Part shown: positions 1-7,459 of the stretch, piece by piece
How positions within the stretch are numbered: the stretch's first letter is position 1
Layout: the number at the start of each line of letters is the position of its first letter
From: JAEUUM01 sp038326165
Lineage (GTDB): Bacteria; Bacteroidota; Bacteroidia; Chitinophagales; Saprospiraceae
Length of the DNA: 13,144 nt
Reading direction: 5' to 3'
NCBI GenBank assembly: GCA_038326165.1
Contig: JBBQJT010000072.1
Span: 1-13,144 of the forward strand
Translations under genes and position numbers: made by a program
Notes under the pieces: generated by a model
What the model was told of the DNA's origin: nothing
Seen by the model: only the letters and a program-made list of their open reading frames with translations
The model's database searches: none

Positions 1-100
1 ATATCTGGTTCTAACATTAGGCAGTATAATTGCTCCGTCATAAGCAAGCATAAAAGACCTAACAACCAAACAATCAACCTAGCCTACAATTAAAAAAATA

Positions 101-113
101 AATTGAAGTAGGC
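101..113 (+). repeat. Left terminal inverted repeat of the IS
   Basis: AATTGAAGTAGGC is an exact inverted copy of the right end at 1065-1077. Just upstream, 82-91 (GCCTACAATT) is itself a near-inverted copy, so the left flank can form a small hairpin with the repeat. Confidence 0.75.
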
Positions 114-164
114 ACATAGCTAATAACACAAATTGTATATACTTATGTTATAAAGCAACAAATA

Positions 165-1061
165 ATGGAAAAACCCTATTTGTCCCTTAGCATTTACGAA
201 TTCATGAAGGAATTTCCTGATGATCAGAGTTGTCAAAATTATCTTATAAATCTGCGATGGTCCAATGGATTTAATTGTAATCTTTGCCAACATGTTTAGT
301 ATTGTGCAGGAATAACTGCCGCACACAGACAATGCACAAAATGCAGATTTGATCACTCACCCACAAGCGGTACAGTATTCCATCACTTAAAATTTTCATT
401 GCAAAAAGCGTTCATGATTATTTACTTTGTTAGCACCAACAAAAAGGGAATTAGTTCATGCGAATTATCCCGTAAACTACAACTTCGGCAAAAGACATGC
501 TGGCTATTTAAGCAAAAGCTCATGAAGGCAATGAAACAAGAAAGCAAGTTGTCAGATCAAATAGAAGTTGATGAGACCTTTGTAGGGGGCAAAGAGACAA
601 AGACAGGTGCGGTGGGCCGTAAAGTGCTGAAGAAGAAGATAGTAGCAGTGGCAATTCAGAAAAAGGGAAAAGGAATAGCTTTTGCCAGCTGCAAGGTAAT
701 TCAAAACACATCGACCAAAGAGTTGATATCATTCTTTGAGCAAACAATAGCAAAAGATGCAGATATAAGATCTGATAAGTGGAGATCCTGCAAGAAACTA
801 CAAAAAGATTATCCTGGACTTGTAATGGAAAAATCAGATAGCGGCAAAAACTTTAAATTACTTCACAGATTTATAATGAGTCTCAAAAGTTGGTTGCGTG
901 GACAACACCATTTTGTTAGGAATTTACAAGCTTATTTGGATGAATACATTTGGAGATTTAACAGACATGGAGCATCAAAAGGTTTATTTTATGAACTGAT
1001 AAATACGGCTATCCAAAAACCGCATTGCGGTTATCTTCAAATCAAGCTAAATTATCAATAA
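165..1061 (+). pseudogene. IS1595-family transposase, broken by an in-frame TAG
   Basis: Reading from the ATG at 165 gives a 298-codon frame in which codon 45 (297-299) is TAG; the rest is intact to the TAA at 1059-1061. The N-terminus carries the family's zinc ribbon, with Cys pairs at 38/41 and 57/60, so the stop falls between the two halves. Downstream of the stop are GTVFHHLK, the helix around KKGISS, and the catalytic core: the first Asp in IEVDETFVGG (codon 136), the second in SDKWRS (codon 204), then the C-terminal LLHRFIM, KSWLRGQHH and YLDEYIWRFNRH motifs. The third catalytic position appears to be His (LLHRF) followed by Lys. The stop sits where family members often have Lys (CGHKKYC-like), so one AAG to TAG change would explain it. 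A TTG at 399 could start a shorter product without the zinc ribbon, which would probably not bind the ends. Confidence 0.8.
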
Positions 1062-1064
1062 TGA

Positions 1065-1077
1065 GCCTACTTCAATT
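1065..1077 (-). repeat. Right terminal inverted repeat of the IS
   Basis: This is an exact inverted match to 101-113. It starts three bases after the transposase stop codon, so the gene runs almost to the end of the element. Confidence 0.75.
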
Positions 1078-1286
1078 AACTTTTGTTAGACTGGTAAAAA
1101 ATGATTGAAGTATACATCTTAAAAACAGCTTTGACAATTGTCAGCAGTACAATGGTGGTACAATTTCGATTCAGTTAAAACATGAACAAACCCATTATTC
1201 CCTAACGGAAAACCATTAGCATCTTGGATAAGACTTTTAGCGCTATAACTGAGAATAAAAATTAAATGAATGATTGGTAATCTGAT

Positions 1287-2159
1287 TCAAATATGCCTTT
1301 CGGCATGGTATGAACTGCGCACCAATGGGCCGCTTTCTACATATTGTAGGCCGCGTTTCAATCCCTCCTCTTTGTAATGGGCAAACAAATCGGGGTGTAT
1401 GAATTCTGCTACTTCAAGATGCATTTTGGTAGGTTGAAGGTATTGGCCTAATGTCAATACGTCGCAGCCATGTGATATCAAGTCATCCATGATTTGATAA
1501 ACCTCTTGGGGTGTTTCACCCAATCCCAACATTACTCCAGACTTGGTTCTTTTACCAAAATCTTTGGTGTGTCTAATTTGCTCTAGGCTTCTGGCGTATT
1601 TGGCTTGTGGACGCACCAACCGATACAAACGCTCTACAGTTTCCATATTGTGACTTACCACCTCTTGCCCTGGACTGATCATGGTCATAAGGGCTTCCCA
1701 ATTGGCTTTCACGTCGGGGATCAAGGTCTCAATGGTTGTCTTAGGTGATTGCTCTTTTACTTGCTTTACCGTTTCATGCCAAATAGCAGCACCTCGATCT
1801 TTTAATTCGTCGCGATTTACAGAGGTGATAACTGCATGCTTGACTTCCATGAGCCGAATGGCTTCAGCTACGCGTCTTGGTTCGTCTTCATCATATTCAT
1901 TGGGACGGCCAGTTTTGACAGCGCAAAATGAGCAAGAGCGGGTACATACGTTGCCAAGAATCATAAAAGTGGCTGTGCCTTCTCCCCAGCACTCTCCCAT
2001 ATTGGGACAATTTCCGCTTTGGCAGATAGTATTAAGTTGATAGGTGTCAACCAGTTCGCGAACTTTTTTGTATTTTTCGCCAATGGGTAATTTTACACGC
2101 AACCAGTCCGGTTTACGGGTTCGTTGCTCTTTTGATTCTACTATTGGAAGTTCTAACAT
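1287..2159 (-). CDS. lipA: Lipoyl synthase (radical SAM)
   Basis: This enzyme inserts two sulfur atoms at C6 and C8 of protein-bound octanoyl groups, making the lipoyl cofactor of the 2-oxoacid dehydrogenases and the glycine cleavage system. It is cytoplasmic. The 290-residue product has the usual length. The LipA auxiliary-cluster motif CX4CX5C is at Cys46, Cys51 and Cys57, and the radical-SAM motif CX3CX2C (CTRSCSFC) is at Cys72, Cys76 and Cys79. The C-terminal RSSY motif, whose serine ligates the auxiliary cluster, is at residues 281-284. Other conserved blocks are ITSVNRDEL, SHNMETV, SGVMLGLGE and LTLGQYLQPT. The ATG at 2159 is preceded by AGGAAAGAG, a plausible ribosome site. The gene begins four bases after the stop of the exported-protein gene at 2164, so the two are probably cotranscribed. 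Its frame stays open for 55 codons beyond the TGA stop, which is probably chance. Confidence 0.97.
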   Translation of the reverse strand: MLELPIVESKEQRTRKPDWLRVKLPIGEKYKKVRELVDTYQLNTICQSGNCPNMGECWGEGTATFMILGNVCTRSCSFCAVKTGRPNEYDEDEPRRVAEAIRLMEVKHAVITSVNRDELKDRGAAIWHETVKQVKEQSPKTTIETLIPDVKANWEALMTMISPGQEVVSHNMETVERLYRLVRPQAKYARSLEQIRHTKDFGKRTKSGVMLGLGETPQEVYQIMDDLISHGCDVLTLGQYLQPTKMHLEVAEFIHPDLFAHYKEEGLKRGLQYVESGPLVRSSYHAERHI

Positions 2160-2163
2160 TGTT

Positions 2164-2970
2164 TCAATTTCTCTTTCCTAGCTCCAAAGTTATGTATAGA
2201 TTTAGAAACAATAACCTGTTGGGATTGTTCGCAAGCATTTTTACTGTCTGAGGAAAGACGTCCAATTGGAATCCAACTTCCGACTTGGCATACCATTCAG
2301 GAAATGCATCGAATTCGAATACAAGACCGGATCTGAGATATCCACCTGGTGCGATTTTTACTTCATCCAATCCTTTTAAGAATCCAGATCCACCAACTAT
2401 CCGAGTAACATCCAAAAACAAGTCCTTGTTTTCTTCGCTGTATTTTTCTTTTGAGATATAAGCAGTACTGCCATTGTCTCTATATCTGATCAGATCCAAA
2501 TAAATAGGCTTTAAGATACCAAGCACAACGCCCATATCATAATGAATGCCTACTGATACGCCTCTACTGCGCGCCTTATCGCTAAAATAGCGGGTTTGGC
2601 CCCAGCCTACACGTGCTACATAAAGACTATTTATCTTTCCAAACACAAATGCTTTGGGTTGGGCATTGGAGAAGGGTGTGGATACGTCAAACCGTTGTCT
2701 TATTTCACGAGGACTTCTCAACCAACCGAGCTCATAATGCACGGTGTTGGTCTTGTAATAGGTCCTAATTTTACCCGTATTCCAGGCCATAGCAAATCCA
2801 TTGTTTTGAAATCTGGTGCTAAAAGATCGTTCGCTGTTGTAAAGGATTTTATTGGAATCGTAGTTGCGAATGGTTTCATCACTGTACTGCGCAAATACCG
2901 TTTGAATTGACATGAAATACAACATGCACAGCAATAAAAATGTCTTGAATAAGTTAATGAAGCCAATCAC
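2164..2970 (-). CDS. Exported protein of unknown function, possibly outer-membrane
   Basis: I do not recognise a named family. The 268-residue product starts with a signal peptide (hydrophobic LFKTFLLLCMLYFM, likely cut after TVFA before Gln28). The mature part is rich in aromatic, alternating segments such as YYKTNTVHYELGW, VARVGWGQTRYF, VSVGIHYDMGVVLG and LFLNLYITLELG. It ends in a strand-like stretch close to the C-terminus, which suits a small outer-membrane beta-barrel, but this is inference. The longest frame starts at a GTG (2970). No in-frame ATG lies upstream before the divergent gene, and internal ATGs would shorten the signal peptide, so the exact start is uncertain. lipA follows after four bases, implying one transcript. 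A TATATTTA sequence (2996-3003, minus strand) resembles a -7 box but has no good -33 partner. Confidence 0.75.
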   Translation of the reverse strand: MIGFINLFKTFLLLCMLYFMSIQTVFAQYSDETIRNYDSNKILYNSERSFSTRFQNNGFAMAWNTGKIRTYYKTNTVHYELGWLRSPREIRQRFDVSTPFSNAQPKAFVFGKINSLYVARVGWGQTRYFSDKARSRGVSVGIHYDMGVVLGILKPIYLDLIRYRDNGSTAYISKEKYSEENKDLFLDVTRIVGGSGFLKGLDEVKIAPGGYLRSGLVFEFDAFPEWYAKSEVGFQLDVFPQTVKMLANNPNRLLFLNLYITLELGKRN

Positions 2971-3030
2971 AGATGAATGTTTGCCATATTTGCAGTAAAT
3001 ATATGAGTTCTTGATGAATAAAGCCGGATT

Positions 3031-4344
3031 ATGTCTCGTACTTTAATCAATAATACTATAACGATAATCGTGCCCAAGCGTTCAAATCGGCTTGATTTTG
3101 TTTGCAGGTTCATATTTCATGAAATATTGGGTATGAATTATAGAATAGAGGAGGCTCAAATCGACGAGTATAAACTATCATTTCAAAACCATCAATACAA
3201 CCAATATTACAGTGGATTTATTGCTCAAGGTAGCGAAATCAACAAAGACGGATTGTCCATAGAACAAGATGGGAGCATTCCTTTTTTTAGATCAAGTGAG
3301 GGGAAGAAATACACATTCCAAGAAGACCTTTTCGCTTATGTGTTTTTTTTCTTGAGCAGGTATGAGGAATATCACTTCAATCACAAAGACCAGTATGGAA
3401 GAATCAACAGTGCGAACTTGCTGTCAGTGAAGTCAAGATGTCATGAAATTCCTCTTGTAGATCATAAAATAAGGGAATTTGGATTGGAATTGGAGCGACT
3501 ATTTGGAATACAAACGCAACAACACAAACCGCAATATAGGTCGAGTTTTGATGTGGACCATGCCTGGAAGTACATACACAAAGGCCTTGTGCGCAATGTA
3601 GGTGGAATGGTAAAGGATTTATTGTTATTCAATATTTCAGGAGTAACTGAAAGACTCAAAGTTTTATTGGGTGCTAAAGTGGATCCCTATCATAGTTTTG
3701 AGGAAATTGACCAATTTCATAAAAAGACTGTAAATCCAATTTTCTTCTTTTTGATGGGCAAATATGGCGGTATTGATATCAATATTGCCCCAAGAAATAT
3801 TCATTTTTTGACATTCTTGAGGAAATTTGCCAAAGATCATGAGATCGGTATTCATCCTTCCTACAGGAGCAATCAAAAACCGAATAACTTGATAGAAGAG
3901 AAAAATTTATTGGAAGACGCTGTTGGAAGGAAAATAATTTCCTCTCGTCAACATTTCTTAATTTTGAATTTTCCGGATAGCTATCGGGCTCTTTTAGAAT
4001 CAAATATCAGTCACGATTACTCAATGGGATTTCATGATAAAGTAGGATTTAGGGCAGGCACAGCGCATTCCTTTTTATGGTATGATCTACAGCAAGAAAT
4101 AGAAACTCCATTGCGCATTCACCCATTTGTAGCCATGGACGTGAGCATGCGTGATTACCTCCAGCTAACTCCGCAGGAAGCCCAAGATAAGTTGGAAATA
4201 ATATGGAAATCAATGGCATTGACCGGCGGCGAGATGATGACCATCTGGCACAACAACAGTTTTATTGATGGTGAAAATTGGTTCAAGTGGAAGTCTGTGT
4301 TGGTTTGGCTTTCTGAGCTTAGGCACAATAATTCAAATACTTAA
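3031..4344 (+). CDS. Polysaccharide-deacetylase-like protein with N-terminal DUF7033-type region
   Basis: The 437-residue protein resembles Bacteroidota proteins annotated as polysaccharide deacetylase family. An N-terminal region (about 1-165) has the RYEEY motif (110-114) typical of the DUF7033 part. The second half has NodB-like motifs: SFDVDHAW (172-179), with Asp174, Asp176 and His177 as the likely first metal/catalytic motif; HEIGIHPSYRS (270-280), as the second His-containing motif; SRQHFL (305-310); YSMGFHDKVGFRAGT (330-344); and TIWHNN (404-409), with His407. No signal peptide is visible, so it is probably cytoplasmic. The family is expected to remove N- or O-acetyl groups from a polysaccharide or glycolipid precursor; the substrate is unknown. 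It is divergent from the 2164-2970 gene, 60 bases apart. The ATG at 3031 has no clear ribosome site, which is usual in this phylum. Confidence 0.8.
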   Translation: MSRTLINNTITIIVPKRSNRLDFVCRFIFHEILGMNYRIEEAQIDEYKLSFQNHQYNQYYSGFIAQGSEINKDGLSIEQDGSIPFFRSSEGKKYTFQEDLFAYVFFFLSRYEEYHFNHKDQYGRINSANLLSVKSRCHEIPLVDHKIREFGLELERLFGIQTQQHKPQYRSSFDVDHAWKYIHKGLVRNVGGMVKDLLLFNISGVTERLKVLLGAKVDPYHSFEEIDQFHKKTVNPIFFFLMGKYGGIDINIAPRNIHFLTFLRKFAKDHEIGIHPSYRSNQKPNNLIEEKNLLEDAVGRKIISSRQHFLILNFPDSYRALLESNISHDYSMGFHDKVGFRAGTAHSFLWYDLQQEIETPLRIHPFVAMDVSMRDYLQLTPQEAQDKLEIIWKSMALTGGEMMTIWHNNSFIDGENWFKWKSVLVWLSELRHNNSNT

Positions 4345-4485
4345 TTGACCCTATTCAACTAAACTCCTTTGTTGCGCTTTTGATGCTGGGTTTTAAAGAA
4401 TAATTGCTAGTTTATAGTAAAGCCTAAAATACTTTGTGGCCGATTGAATTCTTGAAAAATTTAAGATACAAAGCTGGAATTTTCC

Positions 4486-4499
4486 TACATTTACCTTTA
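4486..4499 (+). promoter_or_regulatory. Possible -7 elements upstream of the dioxygenase gene
   Basis: Two overlapping near matches to the Bacteroidota -7 box TAnnTTTG occur here: TACATTTA (4486-4493) and TACCTTTA (4492-4499). Both have A instead of the final G. No TTTG box lies at the right distance upstream, so the call is weak. It rests on position, 22-36 bases before the ATG in a 177-base gene-free gap. Confidence 0.35.
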
Positions 4500-4521
4500 T
4501 TCTTATTAATCGTATCAACAC

Positions 4522-5043
4522 ATGTCAAACATTTTAAAGCCCTTCAATATCAAAGCGTGGATTGATGAACACCGTCATTTACTCAAACCACCAGTAGGCA
4601 ATCAACAAGTTTATAAAGGCAATGATGATTATATTGTAATGGTGGTCGGTGGCCCAAATGGTCGGAAAGATTATCACTTTGAGGACGGGGAAGAATTATT
4701 TTTTCAACTTGAAGGAGACATCCAAGTTAAAATATTTCACCCAGATGGAACTCCTGAAACCATCGATATTCGCGAAGGAGACATGTTTCTATTGCCTCCA
4801 AGAACGCCTCATAGCCCACAAAGACCAGCCAACACTGTCGGAATCGTTATCGAAAGATACCGTAAGCCAGGCGAAATGGACAAATTAATGTGGTTTTGCG
4901 AGTCCTGCAACAACAAATTGCATGAAGCTTCTTTCCCAGTCACGGATATTGTCAAAGAACTTCCTCCCATTATGAAAAATTTCATGGATTCTGAGGATCT
5001 GCGAACTTGTAAGGCTTGTGGAAGTGTGATGGCAGCAGTTTGA
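4522..5043 (+). CDS. nbaC: 3-hydroxyanthranilate 3,4-dioxygenase
   Basis: This non-heme Fe(II) enzyme opens the ring of 3-hydroxyanthranilate to give 2-amino-3-carboxymuconate semialdehyde, which cyclises to quinolinate. It therefore serves tryptophan (kynurenine) breakdown and/or NAD synthesis. The 173-residue length is typical of the bacterial form. The cupin metal ligands are His52 (KDYHFEDGEE), Glu58 and His97 (RTPHSPQRP). The substrate-binding residues of the family are matched by Arg48, Arg101 and Glu111 (VIERYR). The C-terminal rubredoxin-like iron site is complete, with CESC at 126-129 and CKAC at 163-166. It is the first gene of a tight plus-strand cluster: the LpxH-type gene begins 14 bases after its stop. 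No other kynurenine-pathway gene is in the window, so which of its two roles applies cannot be decided here. Confidence 0.95.
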   Translation: MSNILKPFNIKAWIDEHRHLLKPPVGNQQVYKGNDDYIVMVVGGPNGRKDYHFEDGEELFFQLEGDIQVKIFHPDGTPETIDIREGDMFLLPPRTPHSPQRPANTVGIVIERYRKPGEMDKLMWFCESCNNKLHEASFPVTDIVKELPPIMKNFMDSEDLRTCKACGSVMAAV

Positions 5044-5057
5044 TTTTAAATTGAATC

Positions 5058-5831
5058 ATGGGTAAAATATATTTCGCATCAGATTTTCACCTGGGCCTCA
5101 ATAGCCCGTTTAATTCGTCCGAGGAACGTGAAAAGTTGCTGGTGAGTTGGTTGTTGAAAGTAGCCGAAGACGCTGAGCGCATCTATTTGGTTGGTGACTT
5201 ATTTGACTTTTGGTTTGAGTATAAATATACCGCACCCAAAGGCTTTGTAAGGTTCTTGGGCACCCTTGCAAGTATCAAGGATTCAGGCATTCCTATTGAA
5301 ATTTTTACTGGCAATCATGATATGTGGATGTTTGACTATCTTGAGAAGGAGCTTGGAGTACCAATTCACCGGAACCCAATAAGCATTGAGCACCAAGGCA
5401 AAAAAATATTGCTGGGACACGGCGATGGACTAGGTCCTGGTGATCATGGATATAAATTTATCAAGAAGGTATTTGCCAATCCAGTTTGCCAATGGTTGTT
5501 TGCACGGATTCACCCCAATTTGGGATTTGGCGTCGCAAATTTTTGGTCTGGCAAAAGTAGAGTGAACAGTGCTTCGCCGGATTATTTTCTGGGTGTCCAC
5601 CACGAATGGTTGGTTCAATATTGTCATGAAATAGAAACAAAGAAACACTATGATTATTATGTGTTTGGACACCGTCATTTGCCCATTGAATACCAATTTG
5701 GTCAAAGTAAATACATCAATTTGGGTGATTGGCTTAAATATTACACTTACGGTGTTCTCGAAGATGGAAACTTGCAATTGATGCGTTATAGGGGAAAAGA
5801 AACTATCTTTACTGTTAATGAAAATCAATAG
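5058..5831 (+). CDS. lpxH: UDP-2,3-diacylglucosamine diphosphatase, LpxH type
   Basis: This family cuts UDP-2,3-diacylglucosamine to lipid X and UMP, the fourth step of lipid A synthesis, at the inner face of the cytoplasmic membrane. The 257-residue product shows the full calcineurin-like dinuclear metal site: SDFHLG (Asp9, His11), GDLFDFW (Asp47), GNHD (Asn86, His87), GHGDGLGPGDHGY (His121) and FGHRH (His205, His207). The GDLFDFW and GHGD..GDxGY blocks point to LpxH rather than to a general phosphoesterase. The third motif is GNHD where E. coli LpxH has GNRD, so the exact substrate is inferred. There is no signal peptide. It follows the dioxygenase gene by 14 bases, and its last 14 bases overlap the start of the next gene, suggesting translational coupling. 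Confidence 0.85.
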   Translation: MGKIYFASDFHLGLNSPFNSSEEREKLLVSWLLKVAEDAERIYLVGDLFDFWFEYKYTAPKGFVRFLGTLASIKDSGIPIEIFTGNHDMWMFDYLEKELGVPIHRNPISIEHQGKKILLGHGDGLGPGDHGYKFIKKVFANPVCQWLFARIHPNLGFGVANFWSGKSRVNSASPDYFLGVHHEWLVQYCHEIETKKHYDYYVFGHRHLPIEYQFGQSKYINLGDWLKYYTYGVLEDGNLQLMRYRGKETIFTVNENQ

Positions 5832-6642
5832 AATCTTTCTTGTAGTTTTTATTCAGTTTGTGATAATGAAAGCTGAAATTTCATGTCAGGAACCGAGTTC
5901 TGGCATTTATCCCAAGGTAGCTATTCCAAGTTTGCAAAGCTGCTATTGTGATGGCTTCAAACAAATTTACACATTGAGCAAGGGCAATACACTGGCTCGT
6001 TACGATTGGCAAGGAAAAATGGCTTTCAGTTACAGTGAATCAAGGTACGGCGCCATTACACAAGCTGATATGAGCAATCCGCTGAGTGTGTTGGTGTATT
6101 ATGGAGCCTTCGGAGTCGCTCAGATATTGGATAGGAACCTCGTATTGCAATCCGAATTGAATTTGAGGGTATTGGGCTACCAAACTATTTCCGCAATTGG
6201 CTTGGGGGCGAACAATCAAATATGGATTTACGATGCCGAAAAATTAATACTCGTTAAGCTGGATCCAACAGGACAAGTAAGCAGACAAAGCAATGAATTA
6301 ATTGATCTGATAGGCAATAATAAATTAGAAGGCAGGATATGGGAATTGGATAATTTCTTGTTTATCCGAAGCCCCGGATTGGGCTGGTTGCAATTTGATG
6401 ATTATGCCAATTTTGTTCAAACGCTTCCACTGCCAGATAAGGATATAAACAGAATGAGTCAAGAGCAAATATGGTATGATGATGAAGATGGATATTCGTT
6501 CAAATTCGATTTGCGAACCTTAAAGACTAAGAAATATCCCAAACCTGCAGTCATTCCTAAGGACCTCAAAGCCATAATGTGTCCCGATGGGTGGCTGAGT
6601 CTTGCACCAGACCAGTTATTGATTTTTCCATCCGAAAACTGA
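5818..6642 (+). CDS. Exported protein of unknown function, beta-propeller-like
   Basis: The 274-residue product has an N-terminal signal-like segment (MKINRIFLVVFIQFVIM, possibly ending near SCQEP). The rest reads as repeated beta-strands with aromatic/Asp turns: KQIYTLSKGNTLARYDWQG, NNQIWIYDAEKLILVKLD, GLGWLQFDDYANFV and EQIWYDDEDGYSFKFDL. This pattern is seen in beta-propeller proteins, but I recognise no named family and no catalytic motif. The ATG at 5818 lies inside the lpxH gene, overlapping it by 14 bases. This arrangement implies cotranscription and probably coupled translation. Similar small exported proteins beside lpxH could serve the envelope, but that is only an inference from position. 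Confidence 0.75.
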   Translation: MKINRIFLVVFIQFVIMKAEISCQEPSSGIYPKVAIPSLQSCYCDGFKQIYTLSKGNTLARYDWQGKMAFSYSESRYGAITQADMSNPLSVLVYYGAFGVAQILDRNLVLQSELNLRVLGYQTISAIGLGANNQIWIYDAEKLILVKLDPTGQVSRQSNELIDLIGNNKLEGRIWELDNFLFIRSPGLGWLQFDDYANFVQTLPLPDKDINRMSQEQIWYDDEDGYSFKFDLRTLKTKKYPKPAVIPKDLKAIMCPDGWLSLAPDQLLIFPSEN

Positions 6643-6679
6643 ATTTAAGTTTATTTCGTATTTAATTTAAATTATTGAA

Positions 6680-7441
6680 ATGAAAAAATTGTTACTATTT
6701 ATTGCAATTGTCAGCTTATTCGGTTGTGGATCTTGCGCCGTACAGAAAGACGTTGTTTCCTCCCAAAAGGCAGTTACCCATGAAATATTCGATCAACTCC
6801 TCAAAAAATATGTTGACAACAATGGCAAGGTAAATTATGAAGGATTTGTCAAAGACAGCAATGAGTTGAATCGTTACCTTAAAGTACTCAGTTCCAGTCA
6901 TCCCAATGATAAGAATTGGAGTAAGTCGGAGCAATTGGCATATTGGATCAATACCTACAATGCTTTCACCATAAAAATTGTAGCTGATAATTATCCAATT
7001 GCATCAATTAAAGATGTAAAGAATGGTATTCCTTTTGTCAATACAGTTTGGGACATCAAATTTATCAAGATCGAAAATCAAGTTTATGATTTGAACAATA
7101 TTGAGCATGGTATTATTAGACCCAAATTTGAAGATCCCAGAATCCACTTTGCTGTAAATTGTGCATCAATTTCATGCCCTAATTTGCGAAATGAGGCATT
7201 TAATGCAGAATCCTTGGACAAACAGTTGAACGAGCAAGCCGAAAGATTCATCAACGACTTAAGCAAAAATCAAATTACGGCAAGTAATCCCAAATTGAGT
7301 AAAGTATTCCTTTGGTTTGCAGGTGATTTCAAGAAAAAGAAACCTGTGATAGCATTCATCAACGACTTTGCAAAGGTCAAAATCTCCGAAAAAGCTGATC
7401 TTAATTACAATGATTACGATTGGGCTCTGAACAAGCAATGA
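6680..7441 (+). CDS. DUF547 domain lipoprotein
   Basis: The 253-residue product starts with a lipoprotein signal peptide: MKKLLLFIAIVS, then a lipobox LFGC with Cys16 as the likely lipidated residue. The rest is a DUF547 domain, recognised by AYWINTYNAFTIK (87-99), the IEHGIIR block (141-147), HFAVNCASISCPNLR (156-170) with Cys161 and Cys166, and the terminal DYDWALN. The molecular function of DUF547 is not established; a papain-like fold has been suggested for the family from its conserved Cys and His residues, but I cannot confirm that here. It follows the previous gene by 37 bases in the same direction, so it could be in the same operon or have its own promoter in the AT-rich gap. Its stop lies seven bases from that of the convergent protease gene. 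Confidence 0.88.
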   Translation: MKKLLLFIAIVSLFGCGSCAVQKDVVSSQKAVTHEIFDQLLKKYVDNNGKVNYEGFVKDSNELNRYLKVLSSSHPNDKNWSKSEQLAYWINTYNAFTIKIVADNYPIASIKDVKNGIPFVNTVWDIKFIKIENQVYDLNNIEHGIIRPKFEDPRIHFAVNCASISCPNLRNEAFNAESLDKQLNEQAERFINDLSKNQITASNPKLSKVFLWFAGDFKKKKPVIAFINDFAKVKISEKADLNYNDYDWALNKQ

Positions 7442-7459
7442 TAAAATGTTATTTTGTCA
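7439..7459. terminator. AT-rich hairpin between convergent stops
   Basis: TGATAAAAT (7439-7447) pairs with ATTTTGTCA (7451-7459) over nine base pairs, one of them a G-T wobble, around a GTT loop. It spans the stop codons of both convergent genes. It lacks a GC-rich stem, so it is only a weak bidirectional terminator candidate. Confidence 0.3.

Larger units (their letters stand above)
101..1077 (+). mobile_element. Degenerate IS1595-family insertion sequence
   Basis: The element is bounded by inverted repeats. The left end at 101-113 and the reverse complement of the right end at 1065-1077 are identical over 13 bases (AATTGAAGTAGGC), and similarity continues weakly inward to about 17 bases. 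Between them lies one open frame coding for an IS1595/ISXO2-type DDE transposase, interrupted by one stop codon. The length of about 977 bases suits a single-gene IS1595 element. I could not find the 8-base target duplication usual for this family: the flanks just outside the repeats (AAAAAATA and AACTTTTG) do not match. The insertion may therefore be old or rearranged, or the true ends may differ by a few bases. Confidence 0.8.

Noticed and set aside
1..93. Plus-strand frame open from the window edge to a TAA at 91-93
   Set aside because: Thirty codons at an edge with no recognisable sequence; too short to support a gene tail.
120..356. Minus-strand 78-codon frame at the left end
   Set aside because: It lies opposite the transposase zinc-ribbon region and resembles no protein.
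1262..1292. Possible hairpin just after lipA (TGAAT...ATTCA)
   Set aside because: Only five outer base pairs with mismatches inside and no T run on the minus strand; not a credible terminator.
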